DNA of 64,000 nt, from contig CAWBYL010000006.1 of NCBI GenBank assembly GCA_963793025.1, positions 1,364,001 to 1,428,000 on the forward strand, in the 5' to 3' direction. The notes beneath the pieces were generated by a model that was not told where the DNA came from, did no database searches, and worked only from the letters and a program-made list of their open reading frames with translations. Below, piece by piece: positions 35,971-44,267 of the stretch (its first letter is position 1; the number at the start of each line of letters is the position of its first letter). This DNA is from CAWBYL01 sp963793025. GTDB taxonomy: Bacteria > Actinomycetota > Acidimicrobiia > Acidimicrobiales > Acidimicrobilacustridaceae. A program made the translations under genes and the position numbers.

Positions 35971-36497
35971 ACAAGCGGGCGCGAGGCGGGGCTGCGGCCG
36001 CGACCGCGACCGAGGCGGCTCGCGCCGACGCCCGCCACCAGCTCAGCGACGCCCTCGGTGCCCTCCAGCGCATCACCGGGTCACCGCGACTGGATCGTCG
36101 CAACGCCGTGCGGTCGGGCGTGCCCATCGGCTTCGCGGCCATCGGCGTGCTCGGCAAGGTGATCGCCGACGGCCCGCTGCGGATGAGCGACCTGGCCACC
36201 GCCGGACGCATGCACCCGGCGGCCCTGACCCGCCAGGTGCAGGCGCTCGAGGCGGAGGGCTACATCGAGCGCCGGCCCGACCCTCTCGACGGACGGGCCG
36301 CCGTGGTCCACGTCACCGCGGCCGGCCGCACGGCCCATCGACGGGTCCAGGCGGCCAACGACGAGATCATGGCCGAGCAGCTCATGGACTGGTCGCTCGA
36401 GGACCTCACCGGCCTGGTCGCCCAGCTCGACCGCCTCGTCACCGACCTGCGCGCCTCGCCCCGAAGTCGGATGGACGACGAGGCCACCGGGACGTGA
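35961..36497 (+). CDS. MarR-family transcriptional regulator
   Basis: A protein of 178 residues. Dimer helices surround a winged helix-turn-helix at about 60-125: LGKVIADGPLRMSDLATAGRMHPAALTRQVQALEAEGYIERRPDPLDGRAAVVHVT. The wing DPLDGRAAVVHV is classic MarR. The start is GTG, either the one used here (MAVNKRARGG) or a GTG six bases later that gives a GTGA overlap with the patatin stop. It probably controls the patatin gene and/or the ligase-SDR pair downstream. No ligand pocket can be inferred. Confidence 0.9.
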   Translation: MAVNKRARGGAAAATATEAARADARHQLSDALGALQRITGSPRLDRRNAVRSGVPIGFAAIGVLGKVIADGPLRMSDLATAGRMHPAALTRQVQALEAEGYIERRPDPLDGRAAVVHVTAAGRTAHRRVQAANDEIMAEQLMDWSLEDLTGLVAQLDRLVTDLRASPRSRMDDEATGT

Positions 36498-36600
36498 TCC
36501 CCCCGCCCTCGAGAGCCGTCGTGGGCGCCGGGAGTGAGCCCGGGGCCGGGCGACGTAGGGTCGACGCGCACCATTGCACGACACGACGAGGGGAACACGG

Positions 36601-38232
36601 GTGAGCATCCGAGCCGACGAGACCGCGGCGGCCGAGTACCACGCCGCCGGCTGGTGGGGCGACGACACCGTCGCCACCTTGGTCGGCCGGTGGGCCGACC
36701 AGAAGCCGGACGCCGACGCCTTCGTCATGGCTGACGGACGGTTCAGCTGGGCCGAGTACCACCAGCGGTCGGGTGAGATCGCCACCGTCCTCGCCGCCCT
36801 CGGTCACGAGCCGGGAGAACGGGTGGCGGTGATCCTCCCCGACGGCCCGGGCGTGCACTGCGGCCTCGTCGGCGTGGAGAAGGCGGGGCTCGTCGCCGTG
36901 GGCATCGGCTCCCGGGCCGGCGACAAGGAGATCGCCCACCTGATGGCGCTCACCGGGGCCACCACACTCGTCACCCTCCCCGAGTACCGCGGGCGCACCG
37001 CGGCCCAGCAGCGCTCCGAGCTGGCCGGCGCCGGGGTCGCCATCCGCAGCCACGTGCTGGTCGACCGGCAGGGCGGGGTCGTCGCCGTGGAGGGGGAGCG
37101 CCAGCCCGGCCCGTCCCCGTCTGAGGCGTTGCTGCCCCTCGGGCCCGACGAGCTGTTCCTGCTGAACTCCACCTCGGGCACGACCGGTCTCCCGAAGTGC
37201 GTCATGCACACCCAGAACCGCTGGTACTACTTCCACCTGCTCGCCGCGGAAGCCGGTGCCTTCGGCGACGACGAGGTGTTCATGGGCGCGGTCCCGGCGC
37301 CGTTCGGGTTCGGCCTGTGGACCTCCCACTTCACCCCCGCGATCCTCGGGGCGCCGACCGTGGTGATGGAGCGCTTCGACGCCGGCGACGCCCTCGACCT
37401 CGTGGAACGGGAGCGGGTGACGGTCCTGTGCTGCGTGAGCACGCAGTTCATCATGATGCTCAACGCCAACGGCGAACGACCCCGGAAGCTCGACTCGCTG
37501 CGGTCGATGTTCACCGGAGGGGAGGCCGTGCCCTTCGAACGGGCCGCCGACTTCGAGGACACCACCGGGGCCCGGGTGCTCCAGTTCTACGGCTCCAACG
37601 AGACCGGCGCCCTCAGCCGCACGACCGTGCTCGACGACCGCGACCGCCGCTTCGGCACCGCCGGCCGGGTCATCGACGAGATGCAGGTCCGCCTGCTCGA
37701 CCCCGAGACGCTGGCCGACGTGCCCGCGGGCATCCATCGCGGCCAGCCCGCATGCAAGGGGCCGGCGACATGCCTCGGTTACTGGGGTGACGACGACGCC
37801 AACGAGAAGCTGTTCACCGACGACGGTTGGATGCTCATGGGCGACATCGTGGAGATCGACGACGACGGCTATCTGAGCGTCGTCGGCCGCACCTCGGACT
37901 TCATCATCCGGGGCGGCAAGAACATCAGCGCCCCCGCCGTGGAGGCCGAGCTGGCCACCCACCCGGCGGTGGCCATGGTGGCCGCCGTGGCCTTCCCCGA
38001 CCCGGTGTTCGGGGAGCGCGTCTGCGCCTACGTCGAGCCTCGAGCCGGCGAGGACGTGACCCTCGAGTCGCTCGTCGCCCACCTCACCGCTCGGGGGGTC
38101 AGCCGCGAGTGGTACCCCGAGCACCTCGTGGTGGTCGACGAGCTACCCCGATCGTCGGGCGGCAAGGTGGCCAAGGGCGACCTCAAGGAGGACGCCAGAC
38201 GGCGGGCCGCCGAGCTGGCGGCCGGAGGGTGA
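36601..38232 (+). CDS. Class I adenylate-forming acyl-CoA ligase
   Basis: A ligase of 543 residues: P-loop-like motif LNSTSGTTGLPKCVMHT (about residue 185), the VLQFYGSNETGA motif, DGWMLMGDIVEIDDDGYLSVVGRTSDFIIRGGKNI with the hinge, and the catalytic Lys in PRSSGGKVAKGDL near the C-terminus. It activates a carboxylic acid to its CoA ester through an acyl-AMP. The GTG follows GAGGGG at a good distance. The SDR gene overlaps its stop (GTGA). In this context the substrate is probably an aliphatic or alicyclic acid. Confidence 0.9.
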   Translation: MSIRADETAAAEYHAAGWWGDDTVATLVGRWADQKPDADAFVMADGRFSWAEYHQRSGEIATVLAALGHEPGERVAVILPDGPGVHCGLVGVEKAGLVAVGIGSRAGDKEIAHLMALTGATTLVTLPEYRGRTAAQQRSELAGAGVAIRSHVLVDRQGGVVAVEGERQPGPSPSEALLPLGPDELFLLNSTSGTTGLPKCVMHTQNRWYYFHLLAAEAGAFGDDEVFMGAVPAPFGFGLWTSHFTPAILGAPTVVMERFDAGDALDLVERERVTVLCCVSTQFIMMLNANGERPRKLDSLRSMFTGGEAVPFERAADFEDTTGARVLQFYGSNETGALSRTTVLDDRDRRFGTAGRVIDEMQVRLLDPETLADVPAGIHRGQPACKGPATCLGYWGDDDANEKLFTDDGWMLMGDIVEIDDDGYLSVVGRTSDFIIRGGKNISAPAVEAELATHPAVAMVAAVAFPDPVFGERVCAYVEPRAGEDVTLESLVAHLTARGVSREWYPEHLVVVDELPRSSGGKVAKGDLKEDARRRAAELAAGG

Positions 38233-39005
38233 CCGACCGAGGCGGCCGCCTGGACGGCAAAGCGGCCATCGTGACCGGGGGTGCCCACGGGATGGGCCGG
38301 GCCATCGTGCGCCGCTTCGTCGCCGAGGGGGCGCTGGTGGCGGTGGCCGACATCGACGTCGACGCGGGCTCGGCCCTCGCCGCCGAGCTCGGTCCCGCCG
38401 CCCGGTTCGTCGAGCTGGACGTGGGCTCCGAGGAGCAGTGGGAGGCCGCCATGTCCGAAACCGTCGGCGCCTTCGGCCGCCTCGACGTGGGCGTGAACAA
38501 CGGGGGGATCGTGATCCACTCCTCTCTCGAGGACACGACGCTGGCCGACTACGAACGGATCGTGCGGGTGAACCAGATCGGCACGTTCCTGGGCATGAGG
38601 GCCATGGCCGCTCCCATGCGGGCGGCGGGGGGCGGATCGATCGTGAACATGTCCTCGCTCCGTGGCCTGGTCGGCGGTCCCGGCCTGCTCGCCTACACCG
38701 CGACCAAGTTCGCGGTGCGGGGTATGACCAAGGCCGCCGCCCTGGAGCTCGGCGCCGACGGCATCAGGGTCAACTCGATCCATCCCGGAGCCGTCGCCAC
38801 GCGGCTCATCGGCAACGCCGATCCGGCCGACCTCGACGCCCGCTTCGCCCACCAAGCGGTGCCCCGCATCGCCCGTCCCGAGGAGATCGCCCACCTGGCG
38901 CTGTTCCTGGCGTCGGACGAGAGCAGCTACTCCACCGGCTCGGAGTTCGTGGCCGACGGCGGCGTCTCCGCCGGCGGGGTGTCGGCGCCCCCGGGCACGC
39001 GGTAG
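38229..39005 (+). CDS. Short-chain dehydrogenase/reductase (SDR)
   Basis: A classical SDR of 258 residues: VTGGAHGMGRA cofactor loop, an acidic residue in VADIDVDAG suggesting NAD+, NNGG instead of the usual NNAG, catalytic Ser in VNMSSLRG and Tyr/Lys in YTATKFAV. It is coupled to the upstream CoA ligase by GTGA overlap, so it may oxidise the hydroxyacyl-CoA made from that acid. The C-terminus has a duplicated GGVSAGGVSAP tail. Confidence 0.9.
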   Translation: MTDRGGRLDGKAAIVTGGAHGMGRAIVRRFVAEGALVAVADIDVDAGSALAAELGPAARFVELDVGSEEQWEAAMSETVGAFGRLDVGVNNGGIVIHSSLEDTTLADYERIVRVNQIGTFLGMRAMAAPMRAAGGGSIVNMSSLRGLVGGPGLLAYTATKFAVRGMTKAAALELGADGIRVNSIHPGAVATRLIGNADPADLDARFAHQAVPRIARPEEIAHLALFLASDESSYSTGSEFVADGGVSAGGVSAPPGTR

Positions 39006-39011
39006 GGCGGA

Positions 39012-39918
39012 TCAGTCCCAGCCCTCGATCTCGGGGATGCCGGCCGCTTGGAGATGGGCCACGATCCGCGCCACCGTCGTATCCTCCACCGGGAGCTGCG
39101 GCCGGCGGACGGTGCCGCCCGGCAGGCCGAGGTGGTCGAGCACGGCCTTGGTGGCCCGGATCCCGCCGAGCCCGTAGAGCAGGCCCGACAGACGCACGAC
39201 CTCGCCGAACGCGCCGAAGGTGGCCGTCAGGTCGTCGGCGTTGAACCCCCGGACCACCGACGCGCACAGCTGGGGCGCCAGGTTGGCCTCCGAGCTCAGG
39301 AACCCCTGGGCCCCGAGCGAGAGAGCGGTGAGCGCCTGCATCGGGCCCCCGACGTGTATCTCCAGCCGGCCCCCCACGGCGTCGACGAGCCCGACGAGGT
39401 GGCCGACGTCCGCGTGGCTGCAGTTGACCCCGACGAGGTGGGGATGGGCGTCGGCCAGGGCGGCGACGAGGGCGGGGCGCACGGCGTAGCCCACGCTCTG
39501 GTGCGACGAGATGGTGCAGGGGAGGGTGGTGCTCGGTCAGGACCTGGTCGAGGTAGGCCTCGATCTCGGCGCCGGTGGGGCGGTGTCCGTGACCGGGGTC
39601 GAGCGAGTAGATCTGGGCCCCGTCGACCCCCGCCTCGGCCGCCATGGCCACGTAGGCCGCCATCTCGTCGGCCGTGCGGGGCTCGACGCCCATGGCCCGG
39701 ACCGGTACCCGCCCACCGATCTGGTCGACACCTATCTCCAGGACCCTGCGGGCCTCGTCGGGATCGAGGGTGAACCCCTCGCCACTGCCCCCGCCTCCCA
39801 GATAGACGCCGACGCCGGCATCGGCCATGCGGTCGAGGTGGCCCCGTAGGCCCTCCTCGTCGAGGCGACCGTCGGCCGCGAACGGGGTGATGGCGATCAC
39901 GAACACCGAGGGCTGCAT
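39012..39918 (-). pseudogene. Dihydrodipicolinate-synthase-family protein, frameshifted and lacking the Schiff-base Lys
   Basis: The N-terminal half (MQPSVFVIAITPFAADGRLDE, YLGGGGSGEGFTL, VPVRAMGVEPRTADEM) and the C-terminal half (from SSHQSVGYAVRPALVAAL) lie in different frames. Removing one base near 39525 gives 301 residues, exactly the family size. Position differences from true members: the Tyr-containing YNxP loop reads SHQSVGY, and the Schiff-base Lys (GIKxxxxD) is Asn in GVNCSHADVG. So ordinary aldolase chemistry is not expected. The gene starts 19 bases from the divergent GntR gene, which probably controls it. Confidence 0.8.
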
Positions 39919-39920
39919 TC

Positions 39921-39933
39921 TCGTAATCTTAGA
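39921..39933. promoter_or_regulatory. Symmetric -10-like motif between divergent genes (copy 1)
   Basis: TCGTAATCTTAGA occupies most of the 19-base gap between two divergent start codons. The core TAATCTTA reads TAATCT on one strand and TAAGAT on the other. Each has the TAxxxT form of a -10 box and lies about 7-9 bases from the start codon of its gene, so both transcripts would be leaderless. Two near-identical copies are at 42803 and 46863. Confidence 0.6.
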
Positions 39934-39937
39934 ACCC

Positions 39938-40714
39938 ATGAGCTCCCGACCTCAGTTACGCCAACCTCGTCTGGCCGAGATGGTGGCCAGCGCGCTGCGG
40001 GGCCGGATCCTCTCGGGCGAGCTGGCCGACGGCGCTCTGCTCCCGAAGCAGGACGAGCTCCTCGAGGAGTTCGGCGTCAGCCTCCCGCCCATCCGCGAGG
40101 CCCTGCGGATCCTCGAGACCGAGGGCCTCATCACCGTGCAGCGGGGGAACGTGGGCGGGGCCATCGTGCACCAGCCCCAGGAGGCCAAGGTCGTCTACAT
40201 GATGGGGCTGGTGCTCCAGTCCCGTCAGGTCGCGCTGGGTGACGTGCTCACCGCCGTCGTGTCCTTCGAGCCGGCGTGCGCGGCGGCCTGCGCCGGGCGG
40301 GCCGACCGGGCCACGACCGTGCTCCCCGTGCTGCGGGCCACGTTGGACGACGCTGCCGCCGCCATCGACGATCCCGCGACCTACACGGGTCTGGCCCGTC
40401 GCTTCCACCTCGAACTGGTGGCGCTGTGCGGAAACGAGGCCATGGCCCTGGTCGTCGGCGCGCTGGAGTCGTTGTGGACCGTCCACGTGGACACCCTGGC
40501 CCGCAGCCGCGACCGCCACGGCTCGTTCTCCGACGTGGTCGCCCGCCGCCAGAGCGCCAAGGAGCACGAGAAGCTCTACGCCCGCATCGAGAAGGGCGAC
40601 GCCAAGGGCGCCGAGCAGCTGGCCCGGGCCCACTTCGCCGGCCCCGAGCCGGGCTGGGGCGAATCCCTCGACACCGATGTCATCGTCACCGCCGAGTACC
40701 TGGACGCCCGGTGA
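39938..40714 (+). CDS. GntR-family regulator, FadR subfamily (FCD domain)
   Basis: The 258 residues have a winged HTH (about 10-75: LAEMVASALRGRILSGELADG, LLEEFGVSLPPIREALRILETEGLITVQRG) and an all-helical FCD effector domain (about 85-230). That domain shows DVLTAVVSFEPACAAACA, RRFHLELVALCGNEAM and KEHEKLYARIEKGDAKGAEQLARAHF, with the metal-binding His/Asp pattern typical of FCD regulators of carboxylate catabolism. It overlaps the downstream thiolase-like gene (GTGA). It is the best candidate to bind the TAATCTTAGA motif present at its own promoter. Confidence 0.9.
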   Translation: MSSRPQLRQPRLAEMVASALRGRILSGELADGALLPKQDELLEEFGVSLPPIREALRILETEGLITVQRGNVGGAIVHQPQEAKVVYMMGLVLQSRQVALGDVLTAVVSFEPACAAACAGRADRATTVLPVLRATLDDAAAAIDDPATYTGLARRFHLELVALCGNEAMALVVGALESLWTVHVDTLARSRDRHGSFSDVVARRQSAKEHEKLYARIEKGDAKGAEQLARAHFAGPEPGWGESLDTDVIVTAEYLDAR

Positions 40715-41865
40715 GCGCCCGGGGCGCAGCCATCACCGGGGTCGGCTACACCGCGCTGGAGCGGCGTTCGGGGCGCAGCGTGCTGGAGCTGGCCCGCGAC
40801 GCCTGCCGGGACGCCATCGTCGACGCCGGGGTCGACCGGGAGGAGGTCGACGGCATCGCCAGCTTCGCGGTGATGCACGACTCGGTGCCCACCCAGGCGG
40901 TGGCCACCACCCTCGCCCTGCCCCAGCTCCGGTACTCCCTCGACATCGATCTGGGAGGCCAGGCCCCGTGCCACCTGGTGACCCAGGCGGCGGCGGCCAT
41001 CGCCACCGGCCAGGCCGACCACGTGCTGGTCTTCCGGGCTCTCAACGGTCGATCGGGGGCCCGGGTCGGCACCATGCAGTTCCACGGCATGGGGGCCCAG
41101 TTCCGCTACCCGATGGGCTACGACGCCTACCTCATGTACGTGGGCATGTTCGGTCAGCGCTTCCTCCACGAGACCGGCCAGGGAGAGCTCGACACCGGCG
41201 CGGTGGCCGTCGCCCAACGGGCGTGGGCTGAGGGCAACGAGCGGGCGTTCCGGCGGGAGCCGCTCTCCCTCGAGGACTACCTGGCCAGTCCGTACGTGGC
41301 CGAGCCCTACCGGGCGCCCGACTGCACCGTCGAGGTCGACGGGGCCTGTGCGGTGCTGGTGAGCGCCCTCGACCGGGCCCGTGACCTGCCCCACCCACCC
41401 GCCGTCGTGGCCTCGGGCTCGTATCGGGGTGGGCCCCGGCCCGGCCTCGACATCGGCGACCACCTGCTCTGGGACGACTACTCCCGCAACTACACCAGCT
41501 ACGTGGCCGACGACCTGTTCGGCCGGGCCGGCGTGGCTCCTGGTGACGTCCAGCTGGCCGAGATCTACGACTGCTTCACCACCACCGTGCTCATGGGCAT
41601 GGAGGGCTTGGGGCTGTGCGAGCGGGGCGAGGCGGGCGAGCTGTTCCGCAGCGGCGCCACCGCGCCGGGCGGTTCCTTCCCGGTCAACACCCACGGCGGA
41701 CTGCTCGCCGAGGGCTACCTGCACGGCATGAACACCGTCGCCGAGGCCGCCCTGCAGGTCCAGGGCCGCGGCGGGGCGCGTCAGGTGCCCGACCACGAGG
41801 TCGCGGTGGTCACCTCCGGGGCCCTCATGGACGGTTCGGCCATGATCCTCACCACCGACCACTGA
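40711..41865 (+). CDS. Thiolase-like protein (SCP2 type, lacks the thiolase Cys)
   Basis: A protein of 384 residues: AAITGVGYTALERRSGRS start. The Cys-loop region reads YSLDIDLGGQAPCHLVTQ, with no Cys in the nucleophile position (a Cys comes four residues later). LAEIYDCFTTTVL matches the SCP2-type EIYDCFT motif, and VNTHGGLLAEGYLHGMNTVAEA is the C-terminal His/Gly region. Like the pair at 32831 and 33898, it should need a DUF35 partner; the nearest free one is at 50532. It is cotranscribed with the GntR gene. The transcript ends at the large hairpin at 41896. Confidence 0.86.
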   Translation: MSARGAAITGVGYTALERRSGRSVLELARDACRDAIVDAGVDREEVDGIASFAVMHDSVPTQAVATTLALPQLRYSLDIDLGGQAPCHLVTQAAAAIATGQADHVLVFRALNGRSGARVGTMQFHGMGAQFRYPMGYDAYLMYVGMFGQRFLHETGQGELDTGAVAVAQRAWAEGNERAFRREPLSLEDYLASPYVAEPYRAPDCTVEVDGACAVLVSALDRARDLPHPPAVVASGSYRGGPRPGLDIGDHLLWDDYSRNYTSYVADDLFGRAGVAPGDVQLAEIYDCFTTTVLMGMEGLGLCERGEAGELFRSGATAPGGSFPVNTHGGLLAEGYLHGMNTVAEAALQVQGRGGARQVPDHEVAVVTSGALMDGSAMILTTDH

Positions 41866-41880
41866 GGCCGACCCGACGGT

Positions 41881-41955
41881 CCCCCCCACCCCCCGAGCTG
41901 GCTCCGTTCGTAACGGAAACCGTTACGAACGGAGCCAGCTGGGGGGGGTGGGGGC
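41881..41955. terminator. Very strong bidirectional hairpin
   Basis: Perfect 21-bp arms (AGCTGGCTCCGTTCGTAACGG at 41896-41916 and its complement at 41920-41940) enclose an AAA loop. Outside them, runs of C (41881-41894) and G (41941-41954) can extend the stem with slippage. It separates two convergent genes and should terminate both. The left border (CCCGAGCTGG then TCCGT) is shared with the elements at 24631 and 26855. Confidence 0.8.
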
Positions 41956-41960
41956 GAGGG

Positions 41961-42746
41961 TCAGCGGGCGGTCCAGCCCCCGTCGACCATGACGACGGTG
42001 CCGGTCATGAAGCTCGAGGCGTCGGAGGCGAGCAGCAGGATGGGCCCGTCCATCTCCTCGACCCGACCGGCCCGCCGAAGCGGCGTGTTGGTGGCGATGA
42101 AGTCGTCGCCCTTCTCGGTCCCGACCATGCCCTCGGTCATCTCGGTCTCGAACCACCCCGGGCAGATGGCGTTCACCCGGATGCCTTTGCGGGCCCACTG
42201 CACCGCCAGCTCCCGAGTGAGGTTCACCAGCCCGCCCTTGGCCGCGGGGTAGCCGCTCTGCTTCACCGGGGTGGCGGCCACCACGCCGATGATCGACGCG
42301 ATGTTGACGATCGAGCCCGAGCCCTGGGCGACCATGCCCACCCCGACGAGCTTGCTCAGGTGCCAGGCGGCGGTGAGGTTCACCTCGAGCATGGCGGTGA
42401 AGTCCTCGAGGGTCTCGCTCTCGATGGGCTTCGGGTCGGCGGTGCCGGCATTGTTGACCAGCACGTCGACGGTTCCCAGCCGCTCCTCGATCCGTGCGAT
42501 CAGCTCCTCGCGCTCGGCGGCCACGGCGAGGTCGGCGGTGAACGGGACGATGCGGTCGTGCTCGGCGGCCAGGGCCTCCAGCCGGTCGGCTCGTCGGGCT
42601 GTCACCGCCACGGTGGCGCCGGCGCCGGCCAGCACCTCGGCCATCCGGCGGCCGATGCCCGACGACGCGCCGGTGACGACGACGGTGCGCCCGGTGAGGT
42701 CGAAGATCTGGCGGGGCGAGGTGGGATCGACGGCGGTTGTCGTCAC
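41961..42746 (-). CDS. Short-chain dehydrogenase/reductase (SDR)
   Basis: A classical SDR of 261 residues: VVVTGASSGIGRRMAEVL, with a Thr-Ala-Arg-Arg after strand 2 (NADP-type basic residues), DVLVNNAGTADPK, Ser in SIVNIASIIGV, Tyr/Lys in SGYPAAKGGL and ICPGWFETEMTEGM. The C-terminus MVDGGWTAR is standard. It reads away from the NTF2-like gene, and the motif copy at 42803 lies in their shared promoter region, 57 bases from this start. Confidence 0.9.
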   Translation of the reverse strand: MTTTAVDPTSPRQIFDLTGRTVVVTGASSGIGRRMAEVLAGAGATVAVTARRADRLEALAAEHDRIVPFTADLAVAAEREELIARIEERLGTVDVLVNNAGTADPKPIESETLEDFTAMLEVNLTAAWHLSKLVGVGMVAQGSGSIVNIASIIGVVAATPVKQSGYPAAKGGLVNLTRELAVQWARKGIRVNAICPGWFETEMTEGMVGTEKGDDFIATNTPLRRAGRVEEMDGPILLLASDASSFMTGTVVMVDGGWTAR

Positions 42747-42802
42747 GAGTTCTCCTGGGTCGGCGCATCGGGAGGGCGATCGTTCGACGCTCCCCCCTGT
42801 TC

Positions 42803-42815
42803 TTGTAATCTTAGA
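42803..42815. promoter_or_regulatory. TAATCTTAGA motif (copy 2) in a divergent promoter
   Basis: TTGTAATCTTAGA differs from the copy at 39921 by one base; extended left to TCTTGTAATCTTAGA it shares 14 of 15 bases with copy 1. It lies 57 and 45 bases from the divergent starts of an SDR gene and an NTF2-like gene, a normal operator or promoter distance. It could serve as -10 for either strand or as a binding site for the FadR-type regulator. Confidence 0.6.
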
Positions 42816-42859
42816 GAGGACGGGCGGTCAGGGGGACCGTCCCGCGAAGGGGGAGTGTC

Positions 42860-43420
42860 GTGCAGGACGCCGAGCTGGACCAGATCATCGAGATCTTCGA
42901 GCGGCCCGACCGGGCCTGCGCCACGGTCGAGGAGCGACTTCGGGCGGTGGAGGACCGCGAGGCCATCCGCCAGGTGCTGGTGGGCTACGGCTTCCTGTGC
43001 GACGCCCGACGGTGGGACCAGCTTCTCGAGTACTACACCGACGACATCGTGCGGGTGCTCGGCGGCACCCTCGAGGAGCGGGTCGAGGGCAAGGAGGAGC
43101 TGCGCAAGCTCTACGTCGCCCCGGCCCTGCCCCACGCCGGTGACGGCGAGGCCCCGCCGGCCGAGCAGCTCAACACCTACGAGCTGCGTCACCTGATCAC
43201 CGCCGACTTCGTGCGCCTCGACGACGACGTGAACCGGGGCTGGGTGGCCGCGTCGTACAGCCTCGTCGCCTCCACCGAGCAGCCCGACGGGTTCCGACGC
43301 GGGCAGCACGAAGGCGGCTACATCTTCGAGATGCGCCGGTGTGACGACGGCCGCTGGCGGGTCTGCAAGATGACCGTCTTCTCCGAGAACACCCGCAACC
43401 CGCTCTTCCAGGGGTCGTGA
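42860..43420 (+). CDS. NTF2-like (SnoaL/nuclear transport factor 2) family protein
   Basis: A protein of 186 residues with a cone-shaped NTF2 fold: the helical start REAIRQVLVGYGFLCDARRWDQLLEYYTDDIVRV, then strands with HLITADFVRLDDDVNRGWVAASYSLV and a C-terminal strand GRWRVCKMTVFSEN. The family includes small dehydratases, isomerases and ring-hydroxylation subunits of catabolic pathways; an acidic and an aromatic residue line the pocket (YYTDD), but no specific activity can be assigned. The start is GTG after AAGGGGGAG. The following SDR gene overlaps it, so they act together. Confidence 0.85.
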   Translation: MQDAELDQIIEIFERPDRACATVEERLRAVEDREAIRQVLVGYGFLCDARRWDQLLEYYTDDIVRVLGGTLEERVEGKEELRKLYVAPALPHAGDGEAPPAEQLNTYELRHLITADFVRLDDDVNRGWVAASYSLVASTEQPDGFRRGQHEGGYIFEMRRCDDGRWRVCKMTVFSENTRNPLFQGS

Positions 43421-44220
43421 CCGTCCCGAATCCGCTCGCCGGGCGGGTCGCCCTCGTGACCGGAGCAGGGCAGGGCATCGGACGGGCCACCGCCCACCGC
43501 CTCGCCGACGACGGCGCCACGGTGGCGGTCAACGACCTCGACGCCGACCGGGCCGCGAACGTGGTGGCCGAGCTCGAGGCGGCCGGTCACCCGGCCCTCG
43601 CTGCGCCCGCCGACGTCACCGACGAGGCGGCGGTGACGGCGATGGTCGAGCTCGTCGCCGGGCGCCTCGGTCCCGTCGACGTGCTCGTCAACAACGCCGG
43701 GGGCGCGCCGAGCGGAACGACCTGGGGCAGTGCCGGCGACTCGGCCGCGGCGGCGCAGTGGGCGTCCGTGCTGGACACGCCGGCCGCGCAGTTCGAGGCG
43801 TTCCTGCGGCTCAACCTGGTCTCGGCCTATCTGTGCGCCCAGGCCTGCCTACCGGGGATGCTCGCCCTCGGCGGCGGTCGAATCGTGTGCGTCTCGTCCA
43901 TCGTCGCCGAGACGGGCCAGCGCAACGGAGCCGGCTACGCCGTCGGCAAGGCTGGCCTCCACGCCCTCGTCGCGTCCCTCGCCAAGGAGGTGGGTGGCGC
44001 CGGCATCGGGGTGAACGGCGTCGTCATCTCCAACGCGCCGCACCCGGTTCGCACCGCCGAACGCCAGGTGGTGCTGGACGAGGCCACCCACCTCGGCCGG
44101 GTGGGGTCCTACGAGGAGTTCGCCGCCGCCATCGCCTTCCTCGCCGGTCCCGACAGCTCGTATCTCTCGGGTGCGATGGTGCCGGTCGACGGGGGGACCC
44201 ACCGCAACACCCTGTTCTGA
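43417..44220 (+). CDS. Short-chain dehydrogenase/reductase (SDR)
   Basis: An SDR of 267 residues: LVTGAGQGIGRATAHRL, Asp after strand 2 (VNDLDADRA, NAD-type), VLVNNAGGAPSG, Ser in VCVSSIVAETG and Tyr/Lys in GYAVGKAGL. An insertion of about 15 residues (WGSAGDSAAAAQWASVLDTP) follows the NNAG motif. The GTG overlaps the stop of the NTF2-like gene. Confidence 0.9.
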   Translation: MTVPNPLAGRVALVTGAGQGIGRATAHRLADDGATVAVNDLDADRAANVVAELEAAGHPALAAPADVTDEAAVTAMVELVAGRLGPVDVLVNNAGGAPSGTTWGSAGDSAAAAQWASVLDTPAAQFEAFLRLNLVSAYLCAQACLPGMLALGGGRIVCVSSIVAETGQRNGAGYAVGKAGLHALVASLAKEVGGAGIGVNGVVISNAPHPVRTAERQVVLDEATHLGRVGSYEEFAAAIAFLAGPDSSYLSGAMVPVDGGTHRNTLF

Positions 44221-44267
44221 CGGCCAAGTCGGCCGCGCCGGTGGCCGGGGCGCGCGACCATCGCGAC

